In this document: positions 6,464 through 14,668 of the stretch, piece after piece
Layout of the letters: each line of letters opens with the position of its first letter
Numbering within the stretch: the stretch's first letter is position 1
From: Lachnospiraceae bacterium XBD2001
GTDB taxonomy: Bacteria > Bacillota > Clostridia > Lachnospirales > Lachnospiraceae
Assembly (NCBI GenBank): GCA_900116395.1
Contig: FPAN01000002.1
Coordinates: 496,001 to 560,000, forward strand
DNA: 64,000 nucleotides
Direction: 5' to 3'
The notes under the pieces: generated by a model
Told to the model about the DNA's origin: nothing
Database searches by the model: none
What the model saw: only the letters and a program-made list of their open reading frames with translations
Program-made: the position numbers and the translations under genes

Positions 6464-6502
6464 AGCCTCATCGGACGCCAAGCGTTTGATGGGGCTTTTT
6501 TA
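6464..6502 (+). terminator. Strong intrinsic terminator
   Basis: A 15-base stem, AGCCTCATCGGACGC with GCGTTTGATGGGGCT (several G-T pairs), closes a CAA loop and is followed by TTTTT. Confidence 0.85.
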
Positions 6503-6532
6503 TATACAAAGACAAGCTAGGAGGGCAAGCGT

Positions 6533-7321
6533 ATGACAAGAAAAGAAGTAGTAAACGGATTCTATGCACAGTATGACGAGGCTGGTCGCCTGGAGAGTGA
6601 CAAGCAAGGGGAAGTGGAGTATATTGTCACCATGAATTACATCCATCGGTATCTAAAGCCTGGCATGAGGGTGGCAGAGATTGGCGCCGGCACCGGTCGC
6701 TATTCCGTTGCACTGGCCAAGGAAGGCTTTGATGTGACAGCGGTGGAGTATACCCGGTGCAACTATGAGCAACTGGTAGCAAATGCCAAGGGCATAGACA
6801 ACATCCGTTGTTTCCAAGGGGATGCGGTGCATCTTGGTGAGATTTCCGATGATAGCGTAGATGTCACGCTGCTTCTTGGACCGATGTATCATTTGTACGA
6901 TGAGGAAGAGCAGTTGGCAGCCCTGCGGGAAGCACAGCGTATTACCAAGCCGGGCGGAACCATCCTGATTGCTTACCTTTCCATCTACGCCATCATGTAC
7001 ACCAACTACCTGAAGAATAACTTCGCCTATGGCTTTGAAGAGAACTTCACGGAAGACTGTGGATTCAAGCATTTTCCGGAGCAGTTATTCACCGGATTTA
7101 CCATGGAAGAGTTCGAAAAGTTGGTTGGAAAAACAACGATGACAATCGAAAAAAGTGTTGCGGTAGACGGCATGTTGGAATTGGCACAACATCGTGCAGA
7201 CTTCGGATTAGAGGGTGAACACTTTCAAAAGTTCCTGAAGTACCACCTGCATTTTTGTGAGCAACGAGAGCTCCTTGGCCTGTCCAGCCATATCTTAATG
7301 ATTTGTAAGAACACAAAATGA
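6533..7321 (+). CDS. Class I SAM-dependent methyltransferase
   Basis: This 262-residue protein has the Rossmann-like SAM-binding core. Motif I is VAEIGAGTGRYSVALAKEG (about residues 46 to 64), with the acidic end of strand 2 at VTAVEYT and motif III near DVTLLLGPMYHLYD. These match small-molecule methyltransferases of the UbiE/MenG-like group that Firmicutes genomes often carry as orphans. The substrate is unknown. The start is well supported by AGGAGGGCAAGCG. A REP-like palindrome begins in its stop codon. Confidence 0.88.
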   Translation: MTRKEVVNGFYAQYDEAGRLESDKQGEVEYIVTMNYIHRYLKPGMRVAEIGAGTGRYSVALAKEGFDVTAVEYTRCNYEQLVANAKGIDNIRCFQGDAVHLGEISDDSVDVTLLLGPMYHLYDEEEQLAALREAQRITKPGGTILIAYLSIYAIMYTNYLKNNFAYGFEENFTEDCGFKHFPEQLFTGFTMEEFEKLVGKTTMTIEKSVAVDGMLELAQHRADFGLEGEHFQKFLKYHLHFCEQRELLGLSSHILMICKNTK

Positions 7322-7347
7322 CTCGCTAACCCCGTCCCGGGGAGTCA
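7319..7347. repeat. REP-like palindrome with TGACTC/GAGTCA ends
   Basis: TGACTC at 7319 to 7324 and GAGTCA at 7342 to 7347 flank CTAACCCCGTCCCGGG. The same core and GAGTCA end occur at 18103 to 18131. The element spans the stop codon of the methyltransferase. Confidence 0.7.
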
Positions 7348-7361
7348 AAAAGAGGAAGAAA

Positions 7362-8021
7362 ATGAGATATTCGGAAATTGTAGAAGGTAAGTTCATATCC
7401 CGTCCCAACCGGTTTATCGCCCAGGTGGAGATTGACGGCACAGAGACGACGGTCCATGTAAAGAATACCGGCCGGTGCAAGGAACTGTTACTGCCGGGGA
7501 GAACGGTGTATTTAGAAAAGGCTAAGAACCCGGAACGGAAAACCCCCTATGACCTGGTTGCTGTGGATACGCCGATTGGTGTCATCAACATCGATTCTCA
7601 GGCGCCTAACGCCGTGGTCAAAGAGTGGTTAGAGACCCAACACTATGATTACATCAAGCCGGAGTATAAGTATGGGGACAGTCGGATTGACTTCTATATG
7701 GAAAAGGGGAATGCCCGTATTCTTATGGAAGTAAAAGGCTGTACCCTAATCAAAGACGGCATCGGATATTTCCCGGACGCTCCTACCGAGAGGGGCGTAA
7801 AGCACTTGCGGGAGCTGGCCGCGGCGGTGGCGAAGGGCTACGAGGCCAGAATCGCTTTTGTCATTCAGGTAGAAGGGGTACGGGAAGTGCGCCCGAATGT
7901 GGAAACTCATCCGGAGTTTGGTGTAGCCTTGCAGGAGGCTATCGATGCCGGCGTGCAGGTCCTTTTCCTATGTACCAGGGTTACCCCGGAGGAACTGACA
8001 ATCGTCGAAATGGTCCCTTGA
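7362..8021 (+). CDS. sfsA: SfsA family DNA/RNA nuclease-like protein
   Basis: This full-length 219-residue SfsA shows the N-terminal OB-like part (RFIAQVEIDG, HVKNTGRCKELLLPG) and the nuclease-like core (DSRIDFYM, then LMEVKGCTL, with Asp and the Glu-x-Lys pair). The late FPDAPTERGVKHLREL is diagnostic. SfsA was named from sugar fermentation stimulation in Escherichia coli. Its fold resembles restriction-type nucleases, and its cellular role is unsettled. The gene stands alone between a REP-like element and a terminator that overlaps its stop codon. Confidence 0.95.
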   Translation: MRYSEIVEGKFISRPNRFIAQVEIDGTETTVHVKNTGRCKELLLPGRTVYLEKAKNPERKTPYDLVAVDTPIGVINIDSQAPNAVVKEWLETQHYDYIKPEYKYGDSRIDFYMEKGNARILMEVKGCTLIKDGIGYFPDAPTERGVKHLRELAAAVAKGYEARIAFVIQVEGVREVRPNVETHPEFGVALQEAIDAGVQVLFLCTRVTPEELTIVEMVP

Positions 8022-8046
8022 CATAAGTCCCATAGGGACCATTTTT
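8008..8046 (+). terminator. Intrinsic terminator of sfsA
   Basis: AATGGTCCC and GGGACCATT form a nine-base stem around a 17-base loop, followed by a T tract. The 5' arm lies inside the last sfsA codons. Confidence 0.85.
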
Positions 8047-8066
8047 GTTGATTCTGTGGGAATATC

Positions 8067-8094
8067 TTGATAAAATATAGGTGTCTCGTATTAT
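8067..8094 (+). promoter_or_regulatory. Sigma-A promoter of chemoreceptor gene
   Basis: TTGATA at 8067 to 8072 and TATTAT at 8089 to 8094 are spaced by 16 bases, 77 bases before the start codon. I saw no riboswitch in the leader. Confidence 0.7.
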
Positions 8095-8170
8095 GTGAGG
8101 GAAACGCTAGAGAAGTATCCTTAAGAATAACCGTGGGAAAGTTGTTTTTAAAACATAAGGGAGGCACAAT

Positions 8171-10195
8171 ATGGCAAAGAAACAGAGTCCGAAACAGGGG
8201 CAGGCTAGTGGCCAGGTCAGCGTTCGTAACAGTGTGAAGACGAAGCTGATTGCTATCATGATGCTGGTAACGGCGGTTCCGCTGATTATCTCCATCATCG
8301 TAAGTTACATTACGTCTACGAATAAGGCGTTGGAGGATGCAGAAGCAAACCTGCAGTGGCAGGCATCCTATCTCGCCAGTAAGTTCGAGAACAAGATTGA
8401 TTCCAATTTGAACATGGTAAATAGTATCGCTACCAATCCGACGGTGTTGAATTTTGCAACGGGTCGGGCTGAAATTCCGGTGGATGCGGTAGAAGCAACC
8501 CTTCGCGCTTATGATGAAGTTATGGGCGATGGCGAGAACACAGCTATTACCGATGCAAAGGGTATGCAGATTGCCCGTGGTACAGGAGATTGCATCGATG
8601 TATCCGAGCGTGAATACTTCCAGGAAGCCATCCAGGGCAAGACCTTCATCTCTAACGTGCAGGTCAGCAAGACCAACGGAAAGCGTATGATTACCTTCGC
8701 AGTTCCGATTATGGATGGAAATACTCCAATCGGTATTGTGCATCGTAATTATGGTATGGACAACTTCCATGAACTCTTGGCTGCAGAGGCAGAGGATGCT
8801 TTTTTGGTAGACCGTGACGGTATGATCGCCGCTCATTCTCAGTATGAGATTGGTGAGGGTGCTCATGAGGAAGAGAGCCGTGCACAGTCCCAGTTCTATA
8901 CCTCCGGATTAGACAAGGGCTTCTATGAGGCTGATACCGGTCGTGGTTACAAGGCATTTATGGCTTATATAAAAGATCCTCGGTCCGGATTTATTGTTGT
9001 ATCTGCAACCAGCGAAGCAAAAGTTATGTCTGCTGCAAGAGCGGCAGCAATTACTGTTATTATTGTAGGTGTTGTTTTGCTTGCAATTGCCATTGTGATT
9101 TCCTATCTGATGTCCAAGAGCTTTACCGAGCCAATCAAGGCGGTAGGAGAATCCCTCGGTGCATTGGCTGATGGTCGATTTGTAAAGGTTGAGAAGCATG
9201 ATCGCCGGAAGGATGAATTCGGTAAAATCTCACAGGCAACCAATGCGGTTATTGATAAATTGAATGAAATTGTGGATAACATTAAGGCTTCCGCCGGAAA
9301 TGTGGGTAGTTCTTCAGATGAGCTGTCCGAGATGGCCAACCAGATTTCCGCAACGGCAGATGATGTATCCAATGCAGTACAGGATATTGCATCCGGAGCA
9401 TCCCAGCAGGCAGAAGAGATTCAGAATGCTCAGGTCAATGTAGGACGCATCGGTGATGCGGTAGAAGATGTTCAGACCTCTTCCGTTAGCCTGACAGAGT
9501 TGGCAGGCAAGATGAAGAAGGCTTCCGAGATATCCAGCAAGTCCTTGACCGATTTGCAGGAGTCCTCTGTTGAGATGACAGAGAAAATTGATGACATTGC
9601 CAATACCATTCATGCCACCCAGAATGCGGTTAACAATATCAGTGAGAAGGTGGAGGGCATTACCTCCATTGCAACCCAGACCAACCTGTTATCCCTCAAT
9701 GCATCTATTGAGGCTGCCCGTGCCGGTGAGGCCGGTAGAGGATTCGCCGTTGTTGCAGAGGAGATTGGTAAGTTAGCGGAAGATTCCCGTGTCATGGCGG
9801 ATGAGATTCGTATTGAGATGGACTCCTTGCTACAGCAGTCCAAGGCTGCGGTTTCTGCTGCAGAGCATGTAAAGCAGGGCAATAGCGAACAGCAGGTTGC
9901 GTTGGGTGAGACCATCAAGACGGTCAACGGTATGTTGGATGATATCAGCAGTACCGTTGGCGGTGTTCAGTTGATTTCCGACGGCGCCAATACCTGTGAA
10001 TCTTCCAAGAACGAAGTGGTGGATGTCATCAGTGCATTGTCCGCAATCTCCGAAGAGAATGCAGCATCCTCGGAAGAGACCGGTGCATCCATGCAGGAGT
10101 TGTCTGCTACGGTTAATATCTTAGCAGCATCTGCAAACAGTCTGAAGGACATTTCCGATCATCTGAACGAAGAGATGAAGTTCTTCAAAGCCTAG
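8171..10195 (+). CDS. Methyl-accepting chemotaxis protein, double Cache
   Basis: This 674-residue chemoreceptor has a transmembrane helix at about 27 to 49 and an extracellular double Cache (dCache_1) region to about 285. The latter includes [23 protein letters not shown]-like and [20 protein letters not shown]-like blocks. A second helix lies at about 290 to 313, followed by HAMP and then a long cytoplasmic coiled coil. The signalling tip is [20 protein letters not shown]. dCache sensors usually bind amino acids or other small nutrients. The peptide importer follows downstream on its own promoter. It is a single-gene unit with its own promoter and terminator, and its ATG follows AGGGAGGC. 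Confidence 0.95.
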   Translation: MAKKQSPKQGQASGQVSVRNSVKTKLIAIMMLVTAVPLIISIIVSYITSTNKALEDAEANLQWQASYLASKFENKIDSNLNMVNSIATNPTVLNFATGRAEIPVDAVEATLRAYDEVMGDGENTAITDAKGMQIARGTGDCIDVSEREYFQEAIQGKTFISNVQVSKTNGKRMITFAVPIMDGNTPIGIVHRNYGMDNFHELLAAEAEDAFLVDRDGMIAAHSQYEIGEGAHEEESRAQSQFYTSGLDKGFYEADTGRGYKAFMAYIKDPRSGFIVVSATSEAKVMSAARAAAITVIIVGVVLLAIAIVISYLMSKSFTEPIKAVGESLGALADGRFVKVEKHDRRKDEFGKISQATNAVIDKLNEIVDNIKASAGNVGSSSDELSEMANQISATADDVSNAVQDIASGASQQAEEIQNAQVNVGRIGDAVEDVQTSSVSLTELAGKMKKASEISSKSLTDLQESSVEMTEKIDDIANTIHATQNAVNNISEKVEGITSIATQTNLLSLNASIEAARAGEAGRGFAVVAEEIGKLAEDSRVMADEIRIEMDSLLQQSKAAVSAAEHVKQGNSEQQVALGETIKTVNGMLDDISSTVGGVQLISDGANTCESSKNEVVDVISALSAISEENAASSEETGASMQELSATVNILAASANSLKDISDHLNEEMKFFKA

Positions 10196-10213
10196 AAAAT
10201 GTTGTAAAAACAA

Positions 10214-10257
10214 CAAAGGCCTACAGTCTGATAGGGATTGTAGGCCTTTATTTTATT
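10214..10257 (+). terminator. Intrinsic terminator of chemoreceptor gene
   Basis: AAAGGCCTACAGT and the facing ATTGTAGGCCTTT form a long stem followed by ATTTTATTT. Confidence 0.85.
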
Positions 10258-10352
10258 TGTTTAGCAATTTATCACATTAAATCGCTATAAGTGAATGAAA
10301 TTCAACTGTAAGTTGCACAAGAAGAATAATTGTTTAGTATATTCAACACTTG

Positions 10353-10381
10353 TTGCATAGTATACAGAAAATAACTATAAT
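10353..10381 (+). promoter_or_regulatory. Sigma-A promoter of the opp operon
   Basis: TTGCAT at 10353 to 10358 and a perfect TATAAT at 10376 to 10381 have a 17-base spacer. Nothing else that codes is visible between the upstream terminator and oppB. Confidence 0.8.
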
Positions 10382-10383
10382 CG

Positions 10384-10407
10384 ACTCAAGTGGGGTAGAT
10401 CTTGAGT
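10384..10407. promoter_or_regulatory. Inverted repeat at opp transcription start
   Basis: ACTCAAG and CTTGAGT face each other across ten bases, directly after the -10 box. The position suits an operator or a short leader hairpin. No regulator gene lies nearby to name it. Confidence 0.5.
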
Positions 10408-10514
10408 ATCAGCAATGGGGCTGTGCTATCTATTTTTTCACCGAATTCTCGTGTTTTTTCAACAAATGACTAAAAGGATACGAAGGAAAATAAAGGAAAA
10501 GGAGGGTTCGAAAT

Positions 10515-11441
10515 TTGAATCCAAAAACACTGAAGTACATTCTGAAAAGACTTGTACTTGGAGTATTCACCGTGTGGGTTGTTATTACCCTGACATTTTT
10601 CATCATGCATGCGGTACCGGGTGGTCCGTTCTTATCCGAGAAAGCGGTTTCGCCGGCAGCCCAGGCGGCCATGGAAGCAAAATATGGGTTGGATAAACCG
10701 TTGATGACCCAGTATGTAACCTATTTAACCGATGTGGTACAGTTCCGCTTCGGCCCGTCGTTAAAGCAAAGAGGTCGAATGGTAATTGATATCATCACCG
10801 ATGGTTTACATGTATCCGCGAAGCTTGGTATCATCGCTGCATTCTTAGCGCTGGTAATCGGAGTGGTTCTTGGCTCTGTAGCAGCACTTCGCAGAAACAC
10901 CGTTTTAGATCGAATTATTATGATTATTACCACGGCATTCGTGTCGATGCCTTCCTTTATTATGGGATCTTTGCTGCTGGTGGCTTTTACCATCCGTGTG
11001 CATTGGTTCCCGGCCAACGGCGCATCTGCCGGAGGTTTGGTACTGCCAATCATCACCTTGATGCTGTACCCGATGTCTTACATCACCCGTTTGACTCGTT
11101 CCTCCATGTTGGATGTGTTGGGACAGGATTACATCCGCACCGCGAAAGCGAAGGGTGTAACCGGTTGGAAAATTATTTTCGGTCATGCACTGAAAAATGC
11201 CCTGATTCCGGTTATTACCTACTTTGGACCGATGCTGGCTTACATCGTTACCGGTTCCTTGGTAGTGGAGCAGATTTTTGCAGTACCGGGAATTGGTCGT
11301 GCATTCGTTCAGAGTATTATCAACCGTGATTACATGCTGATTATGGGAACCACCATTGTTCTCGCAACATTGATTGTCATCATGAACTTAGTCAGCGATA
11401 TTCTCTACAAGATTGTAGATCCTAGAATTAATTTGGAATAA
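10515..11441 (+). CDS. oppB: Oligopeptide ABC transporter permease OppB
   Basis: This 308-residue inner-membrane subunit has about six helices. The N-terminal motif is RLVLGVFTVWVVITLTFFIM, followed by HAVPGGPF, as in OppB/DppB. The cytoplasmic coupling loop EAA motif (DYIRTAKAKGVTGWKIIFGH) contacts the ATPases, and the end is VDPRINLE. The start is the TTG at 10515, preceded by GGAGGGTTCG. It is the first gene of an operon with oppC, oppD, oppF and, after a short gap, the binding protein. Peptides are the most likely substrate, though nickel or other OppA-family ligands cannot be excluded. Confidence 0.93.
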   Translation: MNPKTLKYILKRLVLGVFTVWVVITLTFFIMHAVPGGPFLSEKAVSPAAQAAMEAKYGLDKPLMTQYVTYLTDVVQFRFGPSLKQRGRMVIDIITDGLHVSAKLGIIAAFLALVIGVVLGSVAALRRNTVLDRIIMIITTAFVSMPSFIMGSLLLVAFTIRVHWFPANGASAGGLVLPIITLMLYPMSYITRLTRSSMLDVLGQDYIRTAKAKGVTGWKIIFGHALKNALIPVITYFGPMLAYIVTGSLVVEQIFAVPGIGRAFVQSIINRDYMLIMGTTIVLATLIVIMNLVSDILYKIVDPRINLE

Positions 11442-11453
11442 GGAGATTTACCG

Positions 11454-12521
11454 ATGGATAATACAAATGTAAAGCGCTTGAGTTTGCAGGTAAATCTGGA
11501 CGATTTTATTCCCGCAACCGAAGAAGAAAAAGAATACATGGTAACGATGCGTCCATCTACCACCTTTTTTCAGGATGGTGTGGCGCGTTTGAGAAAAAAC
11601 AAAGTAGCAATGGTGAGTATGATCATTATTTTGCTCATCACCTTAATGGCAATTTTTATTCCGATGTTTTGGCCATACAAGTATGAGACCATGCTTGGTA
11701 TGCAGCCGGGAAAACCAATGGATGCTTCTTTTAACAACTTGCGTCCGATGGAGTATTCCACATCGGAACAGGCCTTGATCGAATCCGGCGAGAAGGTATT
11801 CCCACATCTGTTTGGAACCGACTCCCAGGGCCGTGATTACTTCATCCGTGTGGTATACGGAACCCGTATTTCCCTTGCGGTTGGATTTTTCGCAAGTATC
11901 ATCGTCTTAGTAATCGGAATCGTGGTTGGTTCCATTTCCGGATACTTTGGCGGTGTGGTAGATATCATCATCATGCGAATCGTTGATGTCATCTATTCCT
12001 TGCCGGATATGTTGATGGTCATCCTGCTTGCAGCCGTGCTTCGCCAGAGACTGGCGCCGGCCATTGAGGGTACACCGCTGGCAGCCATTGGCTCCAACAT
12101 TATTTCCTTATTTGTAATTTTCGCGCTGTTGTACTGGGTTGGAATGTCCCGCTTGGTACGTGGTCAGATTCTCTCCTTAAGAGAGCAGGAGTACGTATTG
12201 GCAGCACAGACCGCCGGTGCTAAGGGCAGCCGTATTATTCGTAAGCACTTAATTCCAAACTGCATCTCCGTCATCGTTATTTCTACGGCGCTGCAGATTC
12301 CAAGTGCGATTTTTACCGAGAGCTACTTGTCCTTCCTTGGACTGGGTGTGAATGCACCAATGCCATCCCTTGGCTCTCTGGCGTCCGATGCGTTGAATGG
12401 ACTTTCTTCCTATCCGTATCGACTGGTCATCCCGGCAATCGTCATCTCCTTGATTGTGTTGTCATTGAACCTGTTCGGCGACGGCTTAAGAGATGCGTTT
12501 GACCCGAAATTGAATAGTTAA
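11454..12521 (+). CDS. oppC: Oligopeptide ABC transporter permease OppC
   Basis: This 355-residue partner of OppB has a cytoplasmic N-terminal stretch of about 45 residues and the first helix MVSMIIILLITLMAIFIPMF. It also has the conserved FGTDSQGRDYFIRVVYGTRIS segment that precedes the transport domain, and the coupling loop QEYVLAAQTAGAKGSRIIRK. It ends GDGLRDAFDPK, as OppC proteins do. Its extra loop (LRQRLAPAIEGTPL) is an ordinary variation. It starts 13 bases after oppB behind AAGGAG. Confidence 0.94.
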   Translation: MDNTNVKRLSLQVNLDDFIPATEEEKEYMVTMRPSTTFFQDGVARLRKNKVAMVSMIIILLITLMAIFIPMFWPYKYETMLGMQPGKPMDASFNNLRPMEYSTSEQALIESGEKVFPHLFGTDSQGRDYFIRVVYGTRISLAVGFFASIIVLVIGIVVGSISGYFGGVVDIIIMRIVDVIYSLPDMLMVILLAAVLRQRLAPAIEGTPLAAIGSNIISLFVIFALLYWVGMSRLVRGQILSLREQEYVLAAQTAGAKGSRIIRKHLIPNCISVIVISTALQIPSAIFTESYLSFLGLGVNAPMPSLGSLASDALNGLSSYPYRLVIPAIVISLIVLSLNLFGDGLRDAFDPKLNS

Positions 12522-12536
12522 GGAGGTTTTTGGAAG

Positions 12537-13583
12537 ATGGCATTACTAGAAGTAAAAGATTTACACACCTCCTTCTTTACTGATGCGGGTGAAGTAAAAG
12601 CAGTCAACGGCGTGTCCTTTGACTTGGATTATGGCAAAGTTCTCGGAATTGTTGGTGAGTCCGGCTCCGGTAAGTCGGTAACCGCATATTCCGTGATGCA
12701 AATATTGGCACCTACCGGCAAAATCGTTTCCGGATCCATCAAGTACGATGGACAGGAATTGGTAGGCGCAGGGGAAAAGGTGATGAAGGATATCCGTGGA
12801 AACAAGATTTCCATTATTTTCCAGGATCCGATGACCTCCTTGAACCCAACCTATACCATTGGAAGACAGCTGATGGAAGCGATTATGCTTCATACGGACC
12901 GAAACCGTGAAGAGGCAAGAGCCCGCGCCATTGAGATGTTAACCTTGGTAAATGTAAATGAACCGGAAAAGCGTATGCATCAGTATCCATATGAGTTCTC
13001 CGGTGGTATGAGACAGCGTGTCATGATTGCTATGGCATTAGCGTGTGAGCCGGACATTCTGATTGCGGATGAACCGACCACCGCGTTGGATGTAACCATT
13101 CAGGCAGGTATCTTAGAGCTGATGAAGGACATCCAGAAAAAGATGGGCATGGCCATCATTATGATTACCCACGACCTGGGTGTCGTTGCACAGATGTGTG
13201 ACGAAGTCATCGTTATGTATGCGGGTTCCATTTGTGAGCAGGGTACGGAGGAAGAGATTTTCTACAATCCGCGCCATGAGTACACCAAGGGTCTGATGCG
13301 TTCTATCCCGACCGCAGATAACAACGGAGAGCGGTTGCAGCCGATTACCGGTACTCCAATCGATCTTCTGAACATGCCGGTGGGATGCCCTTTTGCACCT
13401 CGTTGTGATAACGCTATGAAGATTTGCCTGAACAAAAAATGCGAGCGTATCCAGATTAACGACTACCATCAGGCAGCCTGCTGGATGACCGTAAAGGAAG
13501 CCGCAGAATCCGGTAAGGTGGATCAGCTGTGTGCAGCAATGAGTGAAACAGAACGAGAAGAAAGGGGGCAAAAACATGAGTGA
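12537..13583 (+). CDS. oppD: Oligopeptide ABC transporter ATPase OppD
   Basis: This 348-residue ATPase has Walker A GESGSGKS (about 38 to 45), signature FSGGMRQR, Walker B ILIADEPTTALD and an H-loop in MITHDLGVV. The C-terminal oligopeptide-specific extension follows, with cysteines in CPFAPRC and ICLNKKC that can hold an iron-sulfur cluster in some relatives. It powers the OppBC channel together with OppF. The start lies 15 bases after oppC with AAGGAGG. Its last codons overlap the start of oppF. Confidence 0.95.
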   Translation: MALLEVKDLHTSFFTDAGEVKAVNGVSFDLDYGKVLGIVGESGSGKSVTAYSVMQILAPTGKIVSGSIKYDGQELVGAGEKVMKDIRGNKISIIFQDPMTSLNPTYTIGRQLMEAIMLHTDRNREEARARAIEMLTLVNVNEPEKRMHQYPYEFSGGMRQRVMIAMALACEPDILIADEPTTALDVTIQAGILELMKDIQKKMGMAIIMITHDLGVVAQMCDEVIVMYAGSICEQGTEEEIFYNPRHEYTKGLMRSIPTADNNGERLQPITGTPIDLLNMPVGCPFAPRCDNAMKICLNKKCERIQINDYHQAACWMTVKEAAESGKVDQLCAAMSETEREERGQKHE

Positions 13584-14577
13584 TTTGACCCAGAATGCAA
13601 GCAATACGCCCCTCTTAGAGGTAAAGCATTTAAAGCAGTATTTTGATATTAATATGGGATTCTTCCAGACCAAGCCGCTCAAGGCTGTGGATGATATCTC
13701 TTTTTCCATCCGTGAGGGCGAGACCTTAGGATTGGTAGGAGAGTCCGGATGCGGCAAGACCACTGCCGGACGTTCCATCCTCCATCTGTACAAGCCGACG
13801 GCAGGTGAGATTATCTACCGTGGCAAGAAGATTGAGACCAAGGCGGATATCAAGGAGTTCCGTAAGAAAGCAACCATGGTTTTCCAGGATCCGTATTCTT
13901 CCTTGGATCCGCGTATGACGGTTGCGGATATTATCGGAGAACCGTTGGATATCCATCATATGTATTCCTCACAGGAGGAGCGAAGAGAACGGATTTTGAC
14001 ATTGATGGAGCATGTTGGATTGAACTCCGAACATGCAGCCAGATATGCCCATGAGTTCTCCGGCGGACAGCGTCAGCGTGTCGGCATCGCAAGAGCCTTA
14101 GCCGTACGTCCGGACTTCATCGTCTGTGACGAGCCGGTATCTGCGCTTGACGTATCCATTCAGGCACAGGTCATCAACATGTTTGATGAGTTACAGGAGA
14201 AGATGAATCTGACATACCTGTTCATCGCTCATGACCTGTTGGTAGTAAGACATATTTCCGACCGCATTGCGGTAATGTATTTGGGACATATGGTGGAACT
14301 TGCAGATGCCGATGCCATTTATGAGCGTCCACTGCATCCGTACACCAAGGCGTTGATTTCCGCAGTTCCGGTTCCGGATCCGAAGGTTGCCAAGGCCAAC
14401 AAGCGTATCACCTTAACCGGTGAGATTCCGTCTCCGCTGAATACTCCAAGCGGATGCCCGTTCCACACCAGATGCCCGTATGCAACGGATGTATGTAAGC
14501 AGGAAATTCCTGCATTTGAGGAAATTGAGACAGGCCGTTTTGTTGCCTGCCACAGAGCAAAAGAGATTAATTCATAA
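13576..14577 (+). CDS. oppF: Oligopeptide ABC transporter ATPase OppF
   Basis: This is the second ATPase, about 333 residues, with Walker A GESGCGKTT, signature FSGGQRQR and Walker B FIVCDEPVSALD. It has the C-terminal motif CPFHTRCPYATDVC shared with OppD. I set the start at 13576 (MSDLTQNAS) because AAGGGGG lies eight bases upstream. The frame is open 33 bases further up, but that part is inside oppD without a site. The start overlaps the oppD stop by eight bases, so the two subunits are translationally coupled. Confidence 0.94.
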   Translation: MSDLTQNASNTPLLEVKHLKQYFDINMGFFQTKPLKAVDDISFSIREGETLGLVGESGCGKTTAGRSILHLYKPTAGEIIYRGKKIETKADIKEFRKKATMVFQDPYSSLDPRMTVADIIGEPLDIHHMYSSQEERRERILTLMEHVGLNSEHAARYAHEFSGGQRQRVGIARALAVRPDFIVCDEPVSALDVSIQAQVINMFDELQEKMNLTYLFIAHDLLVVRHISDRIAVMYLGHMVELADADAIYERPLHPYTKALISAVPVPDPKVAKANKRITLTGEIPSPLNTPSGCPFHTRCPYATDVCKQEIPAFEEIETGRFVACHRAKEINS

Positions 14578-14668
14578 AGTTTTCTACATCCATGGGGAAA
14601 CATACAGGCAGTTTTTTCATGCATGTTGAAATATATCATTACTCAAATAATGAAGGGAGAAAATTGAT

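Noticed and set aside
8022-8170. Possible second c-di-GMP riboswitch ahead of the first chemoreceptor
   Set aside because: The leader has a promoter but lacks GACGCAAAGC or any comparable aptamer linker.
7907-8866. 319-codon minus-strand frame opposite sfsA and the chemoreceptor gene
   Set aside because: It crosses a terminator and a promoter of the plus strand and mirrors a well-identified chemoreceptor. The composition is that of a complementary-strand shadow.
14626-14653. Possible separate promoter for oppA (TTGAAA and TAATGA, 16-base spacer)
   Set aside because: The -10 box would overlap the ribosome site and leave almost no leader, so it is not convincing.
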